This document shows positions 5,771 through 8,627 of a stretch of DNA of 8,627 bases, in pieces (within the stretch, counting starts at the first letter, position 1; each line of letters opens with the position of its first letter). Source of the DNA: Thermoplasmata archaeon. GTDB taxonomy: Archaea; Thermoplasmatota; Thermoplasmata; Lutacidiplasmatales; UBA184. Made by a program: the position numbers and the translations under genes. The notes beneath the pieces were generated by a model that was not told where the DNA came from, searched no databases, and was given only the letters and a program-made list of their open reading frames with translations. Where the stretch lies: contig JASHQN010000012.1 in assembly GCA_030039135.1 (NCBI GenBank), positions 1 to 8,627 on the forward strand. The letters are read 5' to 3'.

Positions 5771-7273
5771 ATGACCTCACCCCGTCGCCGGTTCCTGATC
5801 CTCGGACTCGACGGTGGCACGTTCGACCTCCTCGACCCCCTCATGGATGCGGGCGAGCTCCCGTTCCTGAAGTCGATGGTGCGCAACGGGGTCCGCGCGC
5901 CGCTCACGTCCGTCTATCCGGCAAAGACGATCCCCGCTTGGTACTCGTTCGCCACGGGTCAGGATCCCGGGCAGCTCGGGATCTACGGCTTCACCGAGCC
6001 GACCGACGAGCCGGGCACGTCCCGGATCGTCCAGACGTTCCGACCGGCCGAGGCGATGTGGGACCAGCTCTCCCGTAAAGGGGTGAAGGTCGGCGTCGTG
6101 AACTTCCCCCTGGGGGCCGGCTACCCGATCCACGGCTTCGTGATGCCGGGGATGTTCTCCGCGCATCCCGTGACGTACCCGCTCAGCCTCGGCGCTGAGG
6201 TCGAGGATACTCTCGGTGCGCCGTACCCTCCCGAGCTCCCCATCCATCGCGAATCTGACCGCGCCCACTGGCTCGAGCTCGCGACCCAGACGGTGATGCA
6301 GCGCGGCCGGAGCGCCGCCGCGCTCGCCGAGCGGTACCGGCCGGAGTTCCTGTTCACCCTGTTCCGCGAGACCGACCGGGTCGAGCATCAGTACTGGTCC
6401 GAGCTCGCCCGTCCGGTCTCGGAGATCCCGGCCGACCTCCTCCGCTTCTGGCGAGCGGTGGATGCGGCCTGCCGCGAGGTCGACACCGCGTTCCGCTCGA
6501 GCGGGGGACCTGCGGTCACGCTCGTGGTCAGCGACCACGGCCACGGCGAGAACCGATCGGACTTCTTCACGAACCGGTGGCTCATCGAGGAAGGCCTCCT
6601 CGTCCTACGGGAAGGGAAGGATGTCGGGGGCCGGAATCTGCTCGCCCGGATGATCCTGTGGTCCCAGCAACGGGGGCTCGGCCGACTCCTGGCGAAGCCG
6701 GTGGCCGACTTCCTGCGGGAGGGGAAAGCGGAGGGCTTCGCTCGCCTGCTGAACGGGGCCGGCTCGTTCGAGCAGATGGCGGAGCGGATCGACTGGCGCC
6801 GAACCGTGGCGTACTCGTACCCGGTCCCGGAGGGGATCTACCTTAACCTGCGGAACCCGGACCTCACACCCGAGCGGCGTACGGCGGTCCTGAACGAGAT
6901 CCGTCGCCGTCTCGAGTCGTACTCGGACGCCCGGATCGAGGTCCTCGAGCCCGAGCGGCTCTATCACGGCCACCCGTTCGGCCGCGCCCCGTCGCTCCTC
7001 ATCCGCGTCGACCAGATGCGGACCGAGCCGCGCATGGACTTCAGCTACCCGATGCCGCTGATCCGCGAACGACCCGAGTTCTTCTACGGCTGCGGGAACC
7101 ACCGGATGGACGGGATCCTGATCGGCGCCGGGGACGGAGTGCGGGCCGGAGCCGACGCCGGACCGCTGAGCCTGCTCGACATCGCCCCGACGGTGCTCGA
7201 GGGGATGGGACTGCCGGCTCCCGCGACGATGACCGGCCGATCGTTCGGGCGACGCCTGGGTCTCGCGGCCTAG
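5771..7273 (+). CDS. Alkaline phosphatase superfamily protein (type I phosphodiesterase/nucleotide pyrophosphatase family)
   Basis: A 500-residue predicted two-metal hydrolase or phosphotransferase. Metal-binding landmarks occur in family order: Asp14 in GLDGGTFD; Thr53 in KTIPAW, the likely nucleophile, followed by SFATGQDPGQLGIY; Asp202 and His206 in TDRVEHQYW; Asp255 and His256 in SDHGHGE; and His444 in GNHRMDG. The C-terminal LLDIAPTVLEGMGLP is also typical. It has no signal peptide or membrane helix, so it should act in the cytoplasm. The substrate is unknown; relatives act on phosphodiesters, sugar nucleotides or phospho-head groups and often sit among surface-glycan genes. The start is firm because an in-frame TAA lies at 5756-5758, 15 bases upstream. 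A TATA-like box precedes it, and a GT-like gene follows after 51 bases. The 'phosphoglycerate mutase-like' annotation is a less likely alternative, since the LDGG and DRVxH motifs match the phosphodiesterase group. Confidence 0.85.
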   Translation: MTSPRRRFLILGLDGGTFDLLDPLMDAGELPFLKSMVRNGVRAPLTSVYPAKTIPAWYSFATGQDPGQLGIYGFTEPTDEPGTSRIVQTFRPAEAMWDQLSRKGVKVGVVNFPLGAGYPIHGFVMPGMFSAHPVTYPLSLGAEVEDTLGAPYPPELPIHRESDRAHWLELATQTVMQRGRSAAALAERYRPEFLFTLFRETDRVEHQYWSELARPVSEIPADLLRFWRAVDAACREVDTAFRSSGGPAVTLVVSDHGHGENRSDFFTNRWLIEEGLLVLREGKDVGGRNLLARMILWSQQRGLGRLLAKPVADFLREGKAEGFARLLNGAGSFEQMAERIDWRRTVAYSYPVPEGIYLNLRNPDLTPERRTAVLNEIRRRLESYSDARIEVLEPERLYHGHPFGRAPSLLIRVDQMRTEPRMDFSYPMPLIRERPEFFYGCGNHRMDGILIGAGDGVRAGADAGPLSLLDIAPTVLEGMGLPAPATMTGRSFGRRLGLAA

Positions 7274-7289
7274 CGTGGCTCTCCACCCC

Positions 7290-7299
7290 AACCCTTTTC
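7290..7299 (+). promoter_or_regulatory. Possible weak TATA-like element before the GT-like gene
   Basis: AACCCTTTTC in the 51-base spacer, starting 35 bases before ATG 7325. The T-run is the only AT-rich patch there and is placed for a leaderless start near 7321-7325. It resembles the AACCCCTTC copies before aCPSF1. It may equally be a short T-tract terminator for the upstream gene, or read-through may simply occur. Confidence 0.25.
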
Positions 7300-7324
7300 G
7301 GTCGGGGTCGCTACGCGCCGATGG

Positions 7325-8473
7325 ATGACGTCCCGGACGGTCGACGTCGTCGCAGCTAGCCCACCCTCCCTCGACCCGTACGACCCCGCCGCGACCGCGT
7401 GGGCCCTCGCGGCGGGATTCGTGGTCGGAGGGGCCGACGTGGTCGTGTACTACCCGGCCGGAGCGCCGGGAGCGGACCCTCCGGCCGGGGTCCGGGGGGA
7501 GGCCGTACCGCTGACCCTCCGTCGTCCGGGAGCGGCGATCGAGGCCGCCGAGCTCGCGAACGCTGCCGGAAAGCGGCTCCGATCTGAGGTCGATCTCGTC
7601 GTGAGGGACCCGTCGGGGCTCGGCAGGCTGGGCGTGCGCCGGGGTAGGAGGAACGGCCCGGTCGTCGCGGCGTTCGTCCACGACGTCGAGCTCGCCGCCT
7701 TCGACCAGGAGCGAACCTCGCGGCCCCTCGTCGGCTGGCGGGATCGGATCGATCTCTGGCGGGACCGACGGGCGGTGCGCCGACTCGAGGAATCCGCTCT
7801 CCGCGAGGCCGACCGGCTCTTCTACGACGCCCCTCGCCTCCCCAACGCGCTGCGCGACGCCTACGGGATCCCGACCGACCGCTGCCGCCCCCTTCCGCCG
7901 CCGGTTCCTGTCGTTCCGGCGCCACCCACGAGGGAGGAGGCGCGGGCCGATTTCCACATCCCCATGGACGTGCCGGTCGTCGTGGCCCCGGCACCGTTCG
8001 AGGACCCCGAGCGCTCGGGCACCGACCGCGCGCGCGAGGCGTTCCGGCGCGTCCGATCGTTCTTCCCCGGCGCGCGCCTGATCGTCGCGGGCACCCAGGC
8101 CCCGGCGGAACCCGGCGTCGTCGTGGCGCCCGAGCGGAACACGGCCACCCTCGTGCGCGCGCTCGTCGCGGCGGACGTCGCCTTCTTCGACCGGCGGGTC
8201 CCCGGTTTCGATCCGGGCGCGGTGCTCGCGATGCGGGCCGGCCTCGCCGTCATCCTTGGACCGGGCGTCCGGCTTCCGCTCGACCCGAGCGCCGGGGTGC
8301 GAGAGCTCACGTCGGATGATCCGGGGGACGCCGCGTCGACGCTCGCGGAGCTCCTTGCCGACCCCGCGGCGCGGCGTCCGCTCGCCGCGGCCGCCGCAAC
8401 GTTGGCTGCCCGGTTCGAGCCGACCGCCGCCGCGGAAGCGGTCATCACCGGCGTTCGTCTCGGGGCGAGCTAG
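7325..8473 (+). CDS. GT-B-like protein related to family-4 glycosyltransferases, catalytic E-x7-E pair missing
   Basis: The protein has 382 residues, is Ala/Pro/Arg-rich and lacks a signal peptide or membrane helix. The layout fits a GT-B fold: an N-terminal Rossmann-like half (DVVAASPPSLDPYDPA, FVHDVELAAF at 117-126, then EESALREADRLFYDA at 155-169, the usual linker helix), then a C-terminal half (PVVVAPAPF at 227-235, FFPGARLIVAG at 246-256, LVAADVAFF at 290-298 region, PGFDPGAVLAMRAG at 293-306, AVI). Aligned without gaps to the GT4 consensus EGFGxxxLEAMAxG, both glutamates are replaced (Pro293, Leu301), and the basic RxxxxK donor-phosphate motif is not visible after residue 235. It may be an inactive or repurposed glycosyltransferase. 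It follows the phosphodiesterase by 51 bases, suggesting a shared surface-glycan role. ATG 7325 continues the coding frame; ATG 7321 is out of frame. Family assignment is moderate and substrate unknown. Confidence 0.7.
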   Translation: MTSRTVDVVAASPPSLDPYDPAATAWALAAGFVVGGADVVVYYPAGAPGADPPAGVRGEAVPLTLRRPGAAIEAAELANAAGKRLRSEVDLVVRDPSGLGRLGVRRGRRNGPVVAAFVHDVELAAFDQERTSRPLVGWRDRIDLWRDRRAVRRLEESALREADRLFYDAPRLPNALRDAYGIPTDRCRPLPPPVPVVPAPPTREEARADFHIPMDVPVVVAPAPFEDPERSGTDRAREAFRRVRSFFPGARLIVAGTQAPAEPGVVVAPERNTATLVRALVAADVAFFDRRVPGFDPGAVLAMRAGLAVILGPGVRLPLDPSAGVRELTSDDPGDAASTLAELLADPAARRPLAAAAATLAARFEPTAAAEAVITGVRLGAS

Positions 8474-8484
8474 CGCGCTAGCTC
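8467..8484. repeat. Perfect 18-base palindrome spanning two converging stop codons
   Basis: GAGCTAGCGCGCTAGCTC is its own reverse complement. It contains the TAG of the GT-like gene (8471-8473) and, on the other strand, the TAG of the gene to the right (8478-8480). In RNA it could fold into a seven-base-pair stem with a four-base loop on either transcript. A role as a bidirectional 3'-end or protein-binding site is possible but not shown; no U-tract follows. Confidence 0.6.
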
Positions 8485-8627
8485 AGGGTCTCGTCGAGCC
8501 GCCACTCGGCGAACCCGCGCCCACCGGACGCCCGCCGGACCTCCCGTACCACGCCGTCCCACCTCGTGCCGGCCGGGATCTCGCCCGATTCCAAGAGGTC
8601 GAGGACGCGTCGGAACCGGGCGCGGAC
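8478..8627 (-). CDS. Unrecognised protein, C-terminal 49 residues (cut by window edge)
   Basis: The last 49 codons of a minus-strand gene that starts outside the window. The tail reads FRRVLDLLESGEIPAG, then TRWDGVVREVRRASGG, then RGFAEWRLDETLS, rich in Arg and acidic residues, soluble in character. I do not recognise the family. It is supported as coding by an open frame to the edge, a codon choice strongly biased to G/C in third position like its neighbours, and a stop only four bases from the converging stop of the GT-like gene. Without the rest, no function can be given, and a chance open frame in GC-rich DNA is not excluded. Confidence 0.6.
   Translation of the reverse strand, partial: VRARFRRVLDLLESGEIPAGTRWDGVVREVRRASGGRGFAEWRLDETLS

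Noticed and set aside
6605..7957. Minus-strand 450-codon open frame across the phosphodiesterase and GT-like genes
   Set aside because: It spans two genes and their spacer on the other strand, with Arg/Pro/Gly-rich sequence and no motif. This is an effect of few stop codons at high GC.
1..8627. CRISPR array, tRNA/rRNA genes, transposase, phage or defence genes
   Set aside because: I looked for repeat-spacer patterns, tRNA arms and recognisable proteins of these kinds and saw none.

Overview
This window reads as a piece of a high-GC archaeal chromosome. Coding density is high, no stretch longer than about 190 bases lacks a gene, and third codon positions are strongly G/C. The archaeal assignment rests on three things: a proteasome beta subunit with a short propeptide and a Thr-Thr-Thr mature end, a KH/beta-CASP RNase of the archaeal aCPSF1 (FttA) type directly downstream of it, and TATA-like boxes about 25-28 bases before start sites. 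The beta subunit resembles my memory of the Thermoplasma protein, so a Thermoplasmatota-like or other euryarchaeal host is my best guess. That is inference, not a demonstrated placement. I saw no tRNA, rRNA, CRISPR array, insertion sequence or phage gene.

Layout. (1) Positions 1-2842, minus strand: a tightly packed operon sdhA-sdhB-sdhE for succinate dehydrogenase/fumarate reductase of the 'non-classical' SdhE type. Stops and starts overlap (TGATG, then GTGA), and the last gene runs off the left edge. (2) About 2843-3028: a divergent promoter region between sdhA and psmB. (3) Positions 3029-5668, plus strand: psmB followed by aCPSF1, linking protein degradation with mRNA 3'-end formation and transcription termination. 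I recall this neighbour pair from other archaea (Methanothermobacter, Pyrococcus). (4) Positions 5771-7273: an alkaline-phosphatase-superfamily phosphodiesterase/phosphotransferase with its own TATA-like box. (5) Positions 7325-8473: a GT-B-like protein resembling family-4 glycosyltransferases but lacking their catalytic E-x7-E pair. (6) Positions 8478-8627, minus strand: the C-terminal end of an unrecognised protein, converging on gene 5. The two stop codons lie inside one perfect 18-base palindrome.

How they work together. The sdh operon should supply the hydrophilic part of a quinone-linked succinate/fumarate enzyme. The beta-subunit ironsulfur protein carries twelve cysteines in three groups of four, which predicts a [2Fe-2S] and two [4Fe-4S] clusters rather than the usual [3Fe-4S] centre. 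psmB and aCPSF1 are housekeeping genes likely transcribed together. The phosphodiesterase and the GT-like gene may act on cell-surface glycans or phospho-head groups, but only family membership and adjacency suggest this. I found no clearly new multi-gene system. The points most worth a second look are the degenerate glycosyltransferase, the cluster composition of SdhB, and the palindrome shared by the two converging stop codons.
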